Assembly: GCA_022495005.1 (NCBI GenBank)
Contig: JAGYXB010000437.1
Coordinates: forward strand, 1,116,001 to 1,180,000
DNA length: 64,000 bases
Reading direction: 5' to 3'
Source of the DNA: Rhyacophila brunnea
Lineage: Eukaryota; Arthropoda; Insecta; Trichoptera; Rhyacophilidae
Position 1 is the first letter of the stretch, and every line of letters starts with the position of its first letter. The translations under genes were made by a program, and so were the position numbers. The notes under the pieces are model-generated. The model worked only from the letters and a program-made list of their open reading frames with translations, was not told the DNA's origin and ran no database searches. Below are positions 46,429 to 58,007 of this stretch, piece after piece.

Positions 46429-47433
46429 CAGTAAAAATTCGTTGACGCGCTTGCAAAATCCGCTATGTAATAAAACACAACTTTTCAGGAGAAGGAAAAA
46501 ACTGATTTACTCAACAATGCGTCACGTTTTTTACAAAGAAAATAAACTGATAATTAGATAATTACTTCGGATTCAGTATAAATGATATTTCATAACACAA
46601 TATTTAATACTTTAGTCGTAATATTTTTTTTTGTAGGCACATAGCTTGTTTTATTTGGGTCTTTAAATCCGTTTTGTGGTTGAGGCAGCACATAGCGGAT
46701 TTAAATTAACGCGTATTTTAGACATAACGGATTTTGCCCCGGGTAAAAAATGATAATTGCATAATTTAATGATATTAATTCTATGCGTAAAACATCTTTA
46801 ACCAAGCCAATAGTCTGTATCGAACAAACCTTTATCTTTTCAGCCAAAATTTGACAATTTGACATCAATAAGTAATAATTATCGAGTGAAGGGGAAATAA
46901 AAATGGATAAATAATTAAACAATTTTATTATAGCACATCAAGAAAGTTACATTAGATTATAATAAACAGTTGTATAACCTACCTACTTACCGGGCTTTTA
47001 AAATTAACACTCTTCTTTAAGTAAACACAAATGATTGTGCAATGTAATGCAATTTTACACTTTTTTATTGCTTAAATATTATTTGTCGACAAACGTAAAT
47101 AATCCGCTATGTGCACTAGCGCTGGTAGTAAAAAGCGCATTCTGAAGCAAAGGTCAGTGCAAACTCCGTCATGTGTCATTAACAGGCGCAATTAATAGTA
47201 ATCTTTTTAAACTTTAAAATGCGATATGTGACCGGAATATTCATAGCGTATTTTGCAAGCAATTTTTAAGTGAAAATACATAGCTTATTTTGCATTTTTC
47301 TAAACTAGCGTTGATATTAGAAAACGGGTTTTACAGGCCCCTCCGTCACGTCTCGTTCTATCACATAGCGTAAAATGTAAAAACGCAAAAAAAATGTTTG
47401 TCGGATTTTGCAGGCGCAACGACGAATTGTAAC
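46429..47433. mobile_element. Intronic 1 kb element with repeated ACATAGCGGATTTTGCA-like motifs
   Basis: About 26 bp at 46437-46462 (ATTCGTTGACGCGC...) is inverted at 47402-47427 with four mismatches. Between them a motif close to ACATAGCGGATTTTGCA recurs in both orientations near 46452, 46639, 46690, 46722, 47101, 47242, 47278, 47362 and 47402. Many subterminal or internal copies of one motif are typical of transposase-binding sites. There is no transposase frame and no target duplication was found. Superfamily unknown. Confidence 0.65.
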
Positions 47434-47805
47434 AAAATATGAGAGTAACTTGTTAAAAACTGTAAAAGTTTCTTTTCAACTAATTCATTATGGATTCTTA
47501 AGTAATTGTATTTAAAACTTTTGAAACTTTTTAATGAAATACCACGAAAAACCACAAAATTATTGACGTCTTTGATACATACATATCGCTGTCAAAATAG
47601 TATTATATTATACAAAGGACCTACTGCGTTACAATACAACAAACAGAAACTATATCTCCGCTTAAAGCGCAGGCTGACATCTTCTCTTTCTCTCACTAAG
47701 TCGGCAGGCCGCATGGCGAATCGATTGATATGACGCAATCACGCGGACTTCAACATAATTATTTTTAAACTCTAAAATCTTAAAGATTGTCCAACCTCTT
47801 TGGGT

Positions 47806-48101
47806 AGTATAATACTGGCATAAAATTCATGTCTAAATAAAACACGGTTTTTGTTGGCTTTAACTTTATAGGCTAGCAGCAAACAAATTTTGAAAATAGC
47901 CGATATACTGGATTATTTGTAAGGTTAGGTTTTGAATTCATGAATTTTATTTTGCCTTAAACAGCTATGAAAATTGAATGTTCATATTGAATCTAATAAA
48001 ATTGGAGACCGCATAGTATAAGATCATCTCTTTCTGATAAGAAAGCTCACGGCGAACTGTACCACGGTGAAATGTTTTACGTATAATTTACATGTAACCA
48101 A
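47806..48101. mobile_element. MITE family M2, copy 2
   Basis: TACTGGCATAAAATTCATGT, TAGCAGCAAACAAATTTTGA, TAGCCGATATACTGG and GAAAGCTCACGGCGAACTGT match 5136-5406 throughout. It ends ACATGTAACC. Confidence 0.7.
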
Positions 48102-48204
48102 ATTGAATGGTACTGGCATGGGCTTGTTTGCTAGCTTGTCTTAGGTAAGTATTTAATGTTCTGTATTTTTTTTAAACATTTTGGGACCAATGTCTCTCAT
48201 TCAA

Positions 48205-48382
48205 ACCAACAAACACCAACATATTATAAGATTATCTGTTTGAGCATTAGCTGAGCTTTTACCAAAATCACCTATGAAAATTGAGTTAAAATTTATATTA
48301 AATCTAATTAAATTGGAGAGATAAGAAAGCTCGCAGCGAACTGTGCCACTGTGAAATGTTTTACGTAAATTTACATGTAATT
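48205..48382. mobile_element. MITE family M2, right-half fragment
   Basis: ACCAAAATCACCTATGAAAA, GAAAGCTCGCAGCGAACTGT and GTGAAATGTTTTACGTAAAT match the right half of 47806-48101, in the same orientation, only about 100 bp downstream. Confidence 0.6.
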
Positions 48383-48384
48383 TA

Positions 48385-49055
48385 TGGAACTAACTGGTCA
48401 AGGAAATAAAAATAAAATGATCAATGATTTCCGTTTAAAAACTCATAAAATATAATAAATTATAACTGAATGTATAATATATTATTATAATATACGCTTT
48501 TAACATTTTTACAACACGATTTCTATGAAAAAACTAACAGCTTTATATTATTGTAAAATGGAATTTTATTATGTAAATTCTAAATCAATTAATTAATATA
48601 CCAAAGGTTACAAGGTTAGGTACAACATAATATTATACGACAATGTTCTGTTGATTTGATTATTTAGCTTCTAGTTTCTACCATAAACTACAGTGTTAGT
48701 TTCTAACATGACATAGTTATAGAGCGCGGGATGTTTTCAAAATAATTGTACGACATGTCGTTAAAGCAGTTTATAAATTGTACTGGAAGCACTATGCGTT
48801 ATCATAGTAATTATAACAAACTTATGGCTATTTTGACGATCGGTAATAACATCTCATATTGTATGGTGTAGGGTTGCGAAATATTTACAGAATACATCCG
48901 GGATACTTTTCTTGGACTGTATTTGCAGGAAAAACTTAACATCGTTTTGTTTGTGCCATTTTCTATCGGTAAACGATACTTCTTGGCGGCATTGACCTAT
49001 GTGTTACTGATAACTATTTTAGAAATTGGTATAATCAATAATCAATGTAACAAAG
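48385..49055. other. Intronic AT-rich DNA, nothing recognised
   Basis: No feature is supported here. Confidence 0.4.
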
Positions 49056-49059
49056 ACAA

Positions 49060-49735
49060 AAGTCATGTTCAACTGCTTTGCGGGCCAAAAAGAGATCCTC
49101 GTCAATGGCACTCAGCTCGAACAGCTGAAAAGCTACATCTATCTGGGACAACAAGTGTCTATAGATGGATGTATATTTGATGAAATTGTTCGAAGAGTAA
49201 AGCTAGGCTGGAGTGCTTTTGGCCGCCCGAATAATGTCTTTAAAAGTGACCTTCCACTGTGCCTAAAGCGCAAAGTGTTCGACCAGTGTGTGCTTCCCGT
49301 GATCACATATGCGTGTGAAACATGAACCCTAAGTAAAAGAGAGATCCAGAAACTTAGAGTAGCACAACATTGTATGGAGAGGTGCATGCTGGGCATAACG
49401 CGAAATGACAAAAAGAGGAATGAGTGAATAAGGTCGCAGACAAGGATTTGCGGTGTAATAGAATTTATTAAAAGTCTTAAATGGAGATGAGCTGGACACA
49501 TAGCTCTAAGAAAAGACAATCGTTGGACAAATCTAGTCATCCAATGGTATCCAAGAAGTACAAAACGTCCGCAAGGTAGACTTAGAGGCCGCTGGATCGA
49601 TGAAATGATAAGGTTCTGCGGAAGTACGGCAACGCATTTCACAGGACCGAGAGAAATGGAAGCAGCTTGAAGAGGCCTTGATCCGGTAGTGGATAGATTC
49701 AGGCTCATTATGATGATGATAATCAGTCATTTGTT
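49060..49735 (+). pseudogene. LINE reverse transcriptase C-terminal region in intron 1
   Basis: The + strand reads LEQLKSYIYLGQQVSIDGCI, then VKLGWSAFGRPNNVFKSDLP, VFDQCVLPVITYACET and a stop. Later frames give DNRWTNLVIQWYPRSTKRPQ and GRWIDEMIRFCGSTA. The tail is ATTATGATGATGATAATCAG. Same family as 22135-22416, 34345-34830 and 58008-58545, and more complete at the N-terminal side. Confidence 0.85.
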
Positions 49736-50069
49736 ATCCCGAGGTGCAGAACCAACATGACATGGTGATGCCAATTTTTTTTTGATCATGTCCGATCCTA
49801 AGACGATTATGTAGATGTGTATTGTCAAATTTATAAACAACGTAAACGTACTGCTGAAAATATCGATGTTGTGAATCAAAGTGTGGATAAAAACTCAAAA
49901 CAATTAATTATACATCGTTTTCAATAACTTTGACCTTCTTTTGGCACTACATGGAATAATCTTCATGAAGATTTGCATTTAAAGGCGTATAAAGAAAGTT
50001 TATACAAGAATATGATCAGGAGTTATATTATTATAACTAAGGAGTTATAGAGAATTTTTAGTACCGTAA

Positions 50070-50345
50070 CATCCTAAAAGACCCGGGAAGTACGCAAGAC
50101 AAAGCCCAACATCTTCAGCGCCTTTTTACAAATGTTATCCATATGACCACTAAACGTCAGTTTACTGCCAAACGTAATTCCAAGATCTCTTAGAGATGAT
50201 ATTCGCGAGAAAACTCTGCCATGCATCGAATACTGGAAAAATAATACTCGTGAGGCTTTAGTGAACGATAAAACATTGCATTTATCAATATTGAAGTCCA
50301 AATTGTTACGCCTTCCCCAATCTAAAATATTATCTATAATCTAAT
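50070..50345 (-). pseudogene. Jockey-like reverse transcriptase fragment in intron 1
   Basis: The minus strand reads LDFNIDKCNVLSFTKASRVL, then FSRISSLRDLGITFGSKLTF and HMDNICKKALKMLGFVLRTS. The N..KC...F and RDLG..F...L.F..H motifs are typical of jockey-clade reverse transcriptases just after the catalytic domain. It is truncated at both ends. Confidence 0.8.
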
Positions 50346-50864
50346 GGTATATTGTAAAGGGGCTTTCCAGAACAGTTAGTAACCCTGCTTGTAGAATGTT
50401 ATATTGGATTAGACAATATTGCTTGCAGTTTTTAACAACTAGTGGTCAATTTACGACTAGAAACATTGCAAATGTGTAGTACATGAGTCGTAATACACCT
50501 GCTTTATCAGAAAATATTGTGGGCATTAAATTAATATGCTAATGTAATTTTGTACGGACTATGTTTTATATGGCTATTAAAATTATCCATTCATCAACTA
50601 GAATTCCCTAGATAGTATTAAAAAAACAATGTAAATTTTAACTAGGAGTTAGTTAATATTCTAGTTTAGTTAAGTCAGTGTTTCTAAATATGTTGAACGT
50701 CATGTCACACTATTCAAATAAATAAAAAAGTAAATGTAACCTTTTGCTCTCATTTGAAACTTGAGAGACTTGGTTATTGAAAAAACTCTAAAATACATAT
50801 CGAAACAATTGCAATCTGAGAACACATCTTTCATTTGTAGTAAGTATCTACGAGAATCAGGGAT

Positions 50865-51205
50865 GATCAGGGATGGCACCAATTGGAGGAGAAGATATAA
50901 TGCTGAGCTCTACGGGCTGTATAAATATTGCAGCGCAGTTCAATCAATTAAGATTGGGAGACTGCGATGGCTAGGTCATGTGCACCGTATGAATTACAAT
51001 GAACCGGCAAAGAGAGTGATGTTCAGCAATCCAATAGGACGTAGAAGACGAGGGAGGCAAAGATTCGCTGGTTAGATGGAGCTGCCAGTGACTGCCGTAT
51101 TCTGGGGGAACCAAATTGGAAAGCGGCCACACTGGATAGGGACAGGTGGAGAGAGCTATTGGAGGAGGCCAGGACCCACACCGGGTTGTCGCGCCCCTGA
51201 TAATG
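50865..51205 (+). pseudogene. RTE-like LINE C-terminus in intron 1
   Basis: The + strand reads NWRRRYNAELYGLYKYCSAV, then QSIKIGRLRWLGHVHRMNYN and PAKRVMFSNPIGRRRRGRQR. A stop and frame change follow, with LDRDRWRELLEEARTHTGLS-like sequence readable in another frame. It is a separate family from the DGRWTNAVIQ group, recognised by RLRWLGHVHRM. Confidence 0.8.
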
Positions 51206-51291
51206 ATGATCTAGGAGAATCCTTACAAGAAGATTTGTTACTCAAAATTTGTTATCGAGATCGAGATAATAATTATTATAACTAAACTGAA

Positions 51292-51341
51292 TAACGAACT
51301 GATAACGAACTGATAACGAACTGATAACGAACTGATAACGG
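51292..51341 (+). repeat. 11-bp minisatellite
   Basis: About four and a half tandem copies of AACGAACTGAT, unbroken except at the end (AACGGAACTAA). Confidence 0.9.
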
Positions 51342-54189
51342 AACTAAACGATCATTTTGTGATATATAATATATAAATGTAAACACATGGCTAAATCTAT
51401 TGCAATATAATATAGTTACCATCAAGGCGGGATATGTGGACATACTTGATCGTTTTAACCTTTCCTTTACGATGCTAATAAATTCCGTCCGTTCCCGTGA
51501 TGTCACCTTGGGTTACCATACAATATTGACAATATTACAGTAAGTTAAAATGTAAATGTCTATTTTGGATAACGTTTCAACATCATTATTTTCTATTTGT
51601 TTTGTCCATCTCAACCCTTATACTCTTAGTTCTTTCTCACAATTGAGTATCTCTTTTTGTTGGTTATACTTTTAAATTTCTCCTTTGTTCGTAATAAAAT
51701 ACTACTCTCTGTTTGCAATGGGCATTTATAGTTTTATTTTACAGGAAAATTAAATCTAAAAGAAATTTATCAATTATTATAATATTTGTATTTAGTGGAT
51801 ATGCCATCAATTTTGAAAATAATAACATTTTAACCGATTCTATGCCTTCAGCGAGGTATCTCGCTCTATGAGGCCGTGATCAACAGGCCGCATATACAAA
51901 TTTTGCGAGTTATCTCGCCCGACGTTAAACTCAACTTACTAGCCATTGTCGATTTATTTGCATAATCCAAAAAATTAAGCACACAGTGACATCTGTTTGA
52001 ATAATTATGAAATACTCAGTCACAAATTATCGCTATTACAGAGATTGTAGTAAGTACTTTACTCTATATTTACCGTGTGTCGTCAAAAATCTGAGGCCTG
52101 TCAGATACTGCCATAGTAATATCGTAAGGCATAGAAAAGGTAAAATAAACGTAGTATTAATGATTCTAGAAATAGCCGAATGAGCTGGATATTCTAAGGT
52201 AATATTACAGTAAGGGGAGTGTTAATTAAGCTACTGACACAAAGATCTTTTTGAAAGTATTTAGTTACTATGCTAACTGAGTTGTTTAAATTTAAGTATT
52301 ATTATAACCTCCCTACCTGAAATAAAAAAGACTTATACAATATTGTCTCGTTGAAAGTTAGTATACAACACTCAACTGAAACTATAAATCGGTATATTAT
52401 AATATTATAAAACACTAATTCCCATTTCGATCAAATATATAATTTTTTATAATATTCTTGCACTAGTAATACGTATGATTATTTCTAAAATCTATCCATA
52501 AATACCTTTTAAATCATGTCCGTATAAAGGTACAAATTATACATTTCATAAACCAGGTTAAAAACCCGGAAAAGGAATCGTTTTCATTTTGAATAAAGAT
52601 TTTTTTGTTATAATTTTTTGAAATTCGAACTCAATTTTTTAAAATAATATATTTTTTCTGCCTGTTCTTAAAAAAAATAGTTGTTTTAGATTTTATGAAG
52701 TTTATAATATTATGATAGAACAACGTACAGCTTTTCCAGAATATATTAATTTATGTAACTGCGTATAAATGGCCTACTTATTTTGTTTCCCAAATCTTAC
52801 CTATATTTAATGACTTTATTGCTGTAAAGGGCTTATGTCCAAATTCACAGTACTGTTGGTTTAACTTGAAATGAAACACAGTTTGAAATAAGCATAGTTT
52901 TATTGAGTTCGTAATAGCTATCGTTTGTAACACGAAATTAACTTCTGTTAGTGGACATTTTATTGCTAAAATTAACTTGGACGTTTCATATAGTATATTA
53001 TAATAATATGATATAAGTCAATTTAGACATATTGCCATTTTATTGCTTACTAATATTATATAAATATTATATTTTAATATAATAATATAAATAATATTTA
53101 TATATGTATTTATATATAGTTTATTAAGTAATCTAAAAAAGGATGACTCTAAAATAATGACTGTTTATTTATTAAGAATGTTTCCAGACGGTAAAGTTTG
53201 AAATAAGGAACATTTTGGTATAACTGACTCAATGTCATTTTTTCGAATTAGTGTTTTTCGCCAGAGCAGTGATTATATATTATAATACAATATTTACTAA
53301 AAAATAAAATAATTCTCAGTTTTTTATTATAATTAATAAATAAGCACCCAGATACTATATAATATATTTTGAATCGAAGATTTAATTATAATCCATTATT
53401 ATTTTTAATTATTCTATAAACTCCGTTGTTCAAATTCTCCTTCCAATTATTATATGATAGAATATTACGGTTTTACCAAACACATCTATCTTCCACAATA
53501 CTATAGCACCTTTTTTCATTTCCTTGATATTCTCAACGGCATTTATAAATCATAACTTTCATCTATGCCACTTAAATTTAGTGAAATATCTAGCATTGAC
53601 TTTAAAATTTTCGATAAATTAATTTACTGAAGAAGAGATTCTCAAGAAACCGAAAAAATGTAACGAAGCTAAGTAGCCGACCGCAACCGGAATTTTAAAA
53701 ATCAACCGGTAAAAAAGTTTTTAGAAAAGAAAAAAAAAGCAAATCTCCACTTTGAATTTTCTTGATATATCATAAAACTTATCCCGATTTCTCGAGAAAA
53801 CAGATATTCTTGATTTCAAGAATACTCAAATCTCGATAAATAAAAAGTCGAAAGATCACAAACTCTATGTATGATAAATCTGCCAGAACATTACATTTAT
53901 TGCAGAGCTACGGCTTGCTTCTTCCCATTAAAACATCATATTTTCCCCCATTGTGTGTACAAGGCAATTGCCTGGAATATAGTGAGTTAATTTATTATTA
54001 TTCTTTCCATAAGCAGTCAAATTATAATGCAAGACAATAATATGTAGTGAAACCTTTAAATATTTTATAAAATAATTATTGGGTATGTAATAATTACATT
54101 ATAATATATTTTGTCTTCACTTATCTGTCTGTAACGCATAAAGATACAGATTTTAATGAAATCATAACTCGAGAGCCTCGTGTTATTTA

Positions 54190-54534
54190 ACATACATCAT
54201 TTTTGAAAACACTTATGAGAAAATATAATATTATAACGAAGTGTAAGTCAGACTCGAAAAACGCAAGTATGAATCGAATCTGCATCTCTCGGCTTTCGCG
54301 CCCACGTAGATAGACCGCTATGATAAAGGTACCATACTTCAATACGATAAATTTTAACTAATGCCTCATATAATACTCTCTGAAGCGCTTTCTAAATTGA
54401 GCTAATATTGGCTATTGGCTTTTGTATTTTAAATCAAAGTAGTTATAACTTTAATTACTAACCAACGTCACTTATTACTCCAAGATATTTTAGTGTTGTA
54501 GCTTCCTTGAACTTATTAATAATTTTTAATTAAT
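54190..54534 (-). mobile_element. SINE family A, reversed, next to the exon 2 acceptor
   Basis: Landmarks on the + strand: GAAAACACTTATGAGAAAA, a reversed B box GAATCGAATCTGCATCTCTC, GAAGCGCTTTCTAAATTGAG, TTTGTATTTTAAATCAAAGT and TAGCTTCCTTGAACTTATTA. It ends roughly 40 bp before the AG of exon 2, so the branch-point region may lie in SINE-derived or directly adjacent DNA. Confidence 0.75.
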
Positions 54535-54574
54535 TATATGTATAATTATATATGTTTATTTTGTTTAATTTCAG

Positions 54575-54749
54575 TGAATCTGTCAATAGCGGACGCCATG
54601 GTGTCGACGCTGAATGTCACCTTCAACTATACCTACATGATGAACTCGGATTGGCCTTTTGGGACGCTATATTGCAAAATTAGCCAATTTGTGGCGGTCC
54701 TCAGCATCGGGGCGTCAGTTTTCACACTAATGGCCATTAGCATCGATAG
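54575..54749 (+). CDS. TkR99D: Tachykinin-type neuropeptide receptor, second coding exon
   Basis: Continues the receptor begun at 45160. The first two bases complete the split valine codon, giving VNLSIADAMVSTLNVTF. This is TM2 with the conserved aspartate (D102), followed by extracellular loop 1 (NSDWPFG, W122), the TM3 cysteine C129 of the conserved disulfide, and the end of TM3 at AISIDR. The final D-R is the start of the class A DRY motif (D153); the arginine codon is split after AG. The acceptor is TTTAATTTCAG (AG 54573-54574) and the donor is GTAAGTG (GT 54750-54751). Both junction phases agree with exon 1. No continuation with the expected TM4 sequence was recognised before 64000, so the next intron is at least 9.2 kb. 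A SINE ends about 40 bp upstream of the acceptor. Confidence 0.94.
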
Positions 54750-54751
54750 GT

Positions 54752-55170
54752 AAGTGCTAGAAACCGTTATTTTCTCGGGATTATCCCTTTCGCCCCAACG
54801 TTTCAGTGCATATTTAAAACATCGCACCCCAAATTATTTGATATTCAATATAGTCGGCATAACGCATTATTTTCAACGGAACAACTTTATTAATAGTAGG
54901 TATATGATATAACGTAGTAGATGGATCAAGTGTTTGAAAAACAAAACCATGTCACATAGTATAATACTGGATTTATAAACATGTACATTCAGAAATAACA
55001 GACAATAAAATACAAAGGTTACCTACCACGTTTTATTAAAACTAAATAACATCTAAATTATAGTATACATAATTATGTAAAATATTGTTAATTTATTTAA
55101 CGAAAATTTTATCGTACTTTATCCGTCGTCGTAGTTATTAATAGGTTTTTTTTTAACTCTTAAATAAATA
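54752..55170. other. Start of intron 2, nothing recognised
   Basis: No further receptor exon or repeat is recognised here. Confidence 0.45.
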
Positions 55171-55174
55171 CTTA

Positions 55175-56000
55175 AGGGCGGACGTGCTTAGCGTACGTCA
55201 AAATAGAGCTTTTATTGCATTTTCAAACCATGATCCTGGACATTCCTTAAACGTTGTAGATAATCTATTTATATAATTTTGAAGCTTTGTTATCCTTTAT
55301 ATTTATTTTAAACATTTGATTAGGTACATGTTCAAACACGCGCGTTAACATGATCTTACTCCCTACTTCAATTTTAGTTTGTCAATTTATGGATACGGCC
55401 GTATGTTGTAGCTTTACCACTGGGGAATAACAAAAGAAATTGCGTATTTCAAAAAAACACTACCTTATACTTAGGTCAATAATTATTATAAAGCAATCAT
55501 TATTCATAAGATGTTTATTACACTTGAATGGTCAAAAACGTAGCTTATAATAAGTATATTTAGAATTATCTTCAAATGTGTTAATCTTGCCCATTTTTTA
55601 AATAATAAAATGCCTAATTCTTGTAAAATTTGGGATCGCAGAGATTATCAATATAATTGTTATCGTAAATATTTTACAAAAATAATCTCGTCATAAATTA
55701 TACTAATGGTTTTATAAATGCGTTTAAAAATTAATAAATGTAAAAAAATTTAACACCGCTGAACATTCATGTACCGAAATATGACTATTCTAAAACATTA
55801 GAGCGAGAGGTTTAAAAGAACACAATTTTATGTAATAAAATATTTTTTGCAGTCATCAAATGTTTAAAATAAATATAAAAGATAACAAGGCTTCAAAATT
55901 ATATATTTAGATTATCTACAACATTTAAGGAATGTCCAGGATCATGGTTTGAAAATGCAATAAAAGTTCCATTTTGACCTACGCTGAGCATGTCCCCCCT
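55175..56000. mobile_element. Palindromic foldback transposon, copy 3 (left arm mostly deleted)
   Basis: Ends AGGGCGGACGTGCTTAGCG and CGCTGAGCATGTCCCCCCT, embedded in TTAA on both sides (55172-55175, 56000-56003). The left arm keeps only about 145 bp (to about 55320) before jumping to the centre sequence TAGGTACATGTTCAAACAC; the right arm is complete. Confidence 0.85.
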
Positions 56001-56003
56001 TAA

Positions 56004-56395
56004 TTCCTTGTCGTAAAAACAAGAACTTTTATCGGAAAATAATATACGTATTTAAATATTTCATACATTATTATACTGTAACTGAAATAGTTAAGTAACA
56101 AAACCTCACCATACTGTGAGATTATAACATTATTACAATATCAGAGGAGTAGTTTTACATAATAAATTAATCCACGTAAGGTTAATTATGTTACTAACTA
56201 AATTTGTTATAGCCCTTTATAGTATCAGTTTCAACTATCAAATAACAAATACAAATATATTTTATGTTAACCTTCATAATATATTTTTTTATTATTCAAT
56301 ACTTAAATAGCATGGGATTGAAAAATGAAAGTTTCTTATTACTCAACCGCATCGGGAAATATTAAATAAATCCAAATTCTACTCGTGTCAACTAT
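56004..56395. other. Intronic AT-rich DNA, nothing recognised
   Basis: No feature is supported here. Confidence 0.4.
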
Positions 56396-56397
56396 GT

Positions 56398-56990
56398 TAA
56401 AGTTCCCACCACCACCCGTCATATATGCACAGCCGTGGATATGCACGGCCGCTTTCTATGACGCTTTAAACGTGTCTGAAAGAAGTAATTTTAAGTGCTC
56501 ATTCCGTCCCGAGACGGAGCCGCACGGGACTGATGCTGCAACCATGCACCGTAGTGCTTAAAGAATAAAGTTAAGATTTTTTTTCTTTTTTTTTTGGACT
56601 GGCTCTGCGAATTAAAATGGTCTACAGAAGAGTCAAGACTATCCCGCTTCCCGTACGACGCTGCAAATTTCTCGAATACCGCAAAGTTGGCCTCGGTTGC
56701 TATCAGATCTCCATGACAAATTGGGCCCGTGTGAGGACGGACCCTGGCAAACAGCTCCGTTCGTTCGAGTTCCATAAGCGGGCAATCCCAGAGGATGTTT
56801 TCAACATCTTGGTGGTCATGCCCGCAGGTACAACCCGGCCCATCTACTATCAAGCTAAACTCGTAGAGTCTGGCGGCGAAGTTGCCATGGCCGGTGAGGA
56901 ACTGGCTAATTCAGTGCGAAGGTTGGAGTCTTTTAGTTTGGTGCCTGTCGTGTCAACTATTTCAACGGATTTTTTTCATTAGTTATTATT
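56398..56990 (-). pseudogene. LINE C-terminus with CCHC-like cysteine tail and 3' end
   Basis: The minus strand reads IVDGPGCTCGHDHQDVENIL then WDCPLMELERTELFARV and IATEANFAVFEKFAASYGKR, followed by a serine/lysine-rich end at 56491. The C.C...H....I...C spacing is the tail motif of R1/jockey-type LINE polymerases. The 3' region (56398-56600) matches 23879-24190 and 42420-42662. Upstream coding (56854-56990) is frameshifted. Confidence 0.8.
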
Positions 56991-57004
56991 TTAATATATT
57001 TTTC

Positions 57005-57320
57005 GCTGATCGAGAGGAGAGAGGGTGATGCGGTGATGAAGACAGCAAAAATGTAGTTGGATGTGGATGTTTATCATCTTGATGCATTAATACAGAGAGT
57101 TAGAATGGTCGGAATAAGATTACCGGTGTAGAGTGATTACGGTGAGCTCGTGATCAGACCAAGCCGCGATCTGGTAACGACGACTACCAACCAACTGTTA
57201 AGCAGGTCACTGTCTTGAGTGACGGACTCGAGTGGAGTAGTGAGTTGAGTGACGGACTCGAGATGAGTGGTGCCGAGTTATGGATCGTCCTTGCTATTTA
57301 TACAAATGAGCTCAATACAT
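57005..57320 (-). mobile_element. Possible LTR remnant, reversed
   Basis: On the minus strand it has TTTGTATAAATAGCAAGGAC near the start, then a GAGTCCGTCACTCAA tandem duplication (near 57205-57265), and a CATCACC-rich end. The layout resembles the possible LTR at 59800-60010. No confirmed ends or coding region. Confidence 0.25.
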
Positions 57321-57324
57321 TACC

Positions 57325-58005
57325 AGTGGCAATTAAATAAATCATAAAAGATACTGTTGACCTAGGTTATGATTGAGGAAACTGCTGCTAAAAATATATA
57401 GTATGTCACACTTGTAATGTATGATTGGTATATATAGTATTTAAATTATATATTTTTAGCATAGATACATGCTTTTGTCTTGACCTACCGAACGGATTCG
57501 TTACAAAAAGTCGCACAGGCGTAACGAAAAATAAAGTCACAAAAGTGGCGCGGCCGCGAGAGACTCCATTTCGCGCCCCGTAATTTAATTTAATTTCTTT
57601 CAGATTTGGACAACCAGCATTGTTGGTTGTTACTCCAGTGGTGGTTAGGATTAATTCGCTTGAATCATTGATGAATTTGTGACTTAATGGACAATAAAAA
57701 ATGTTAGTTGTAAAAGTTAACTCTACTTGGTCCAACGGTTTTCTTGAATTTTTTCGAACAATTAGGTTTTCTGATGTATTTCAATAACAATAATTTGACA
57801 TTCTCAAATATTGTATAATAATTAATATTGCATTACCTACGTCGATTGAATTACAAAGCTGACTGCTTAAAGCTGCCGATAATTAATATTAGACTTAATT
57901 TCGTATGACTCGTATGCGAACCGAGAGCTCAAGGTAAAGAAGCACTCATTCGGAAAGTAAAAGATGTGAGGTTAAGTCCCACTTGGTTTAAGTTTTTTCT
58001 AAGAT
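57325..58005. other. Unassigned DNA with a GC-richer patch
   Basis: 57480-57600 (GCGCGGCCGCGAGAG) is GC-rich and overlaps a 109-codon minus frame (57406-57735) that has no motif I recognise. It may be internal sequence of a retroelement. Confidence 0.3.
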
Positions 58006-58007
58006 TT

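Larger units (their letters stand above)
45446..54574 (+). other. Intron 1 of the receptor gene (9129 bp)
   Basis: The GT...AG intron between the two receptor exons is phase 1. It is filled with mobile DNA: a MITE with a nested SINE (45588-46418), an element with repeated internal motifs (46429-47433), two related MITEs (47806-48382), LINE tails (49060-49735, 50070-50345, 50865-51205), an 11-bp minisatellite (51292-51341) and a SINE next to the acceptor (54190-54534). The stretch 51350-54185 is AT-rich with no recognised feature. Confidence 0.9.

Noticed and set aside
51292..51341. Short tandem repeat as a possible CRISPR array
   Set aside because: Units are 11 bp with no spacers, in a eukaryotic intron; it is a minisatellite.
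56617..56982. 121-codon + strand frame
   Set aside because: It is the antisense shadow of a LINE C-terminus on the minus strand that has a recognisable cysteine motif.
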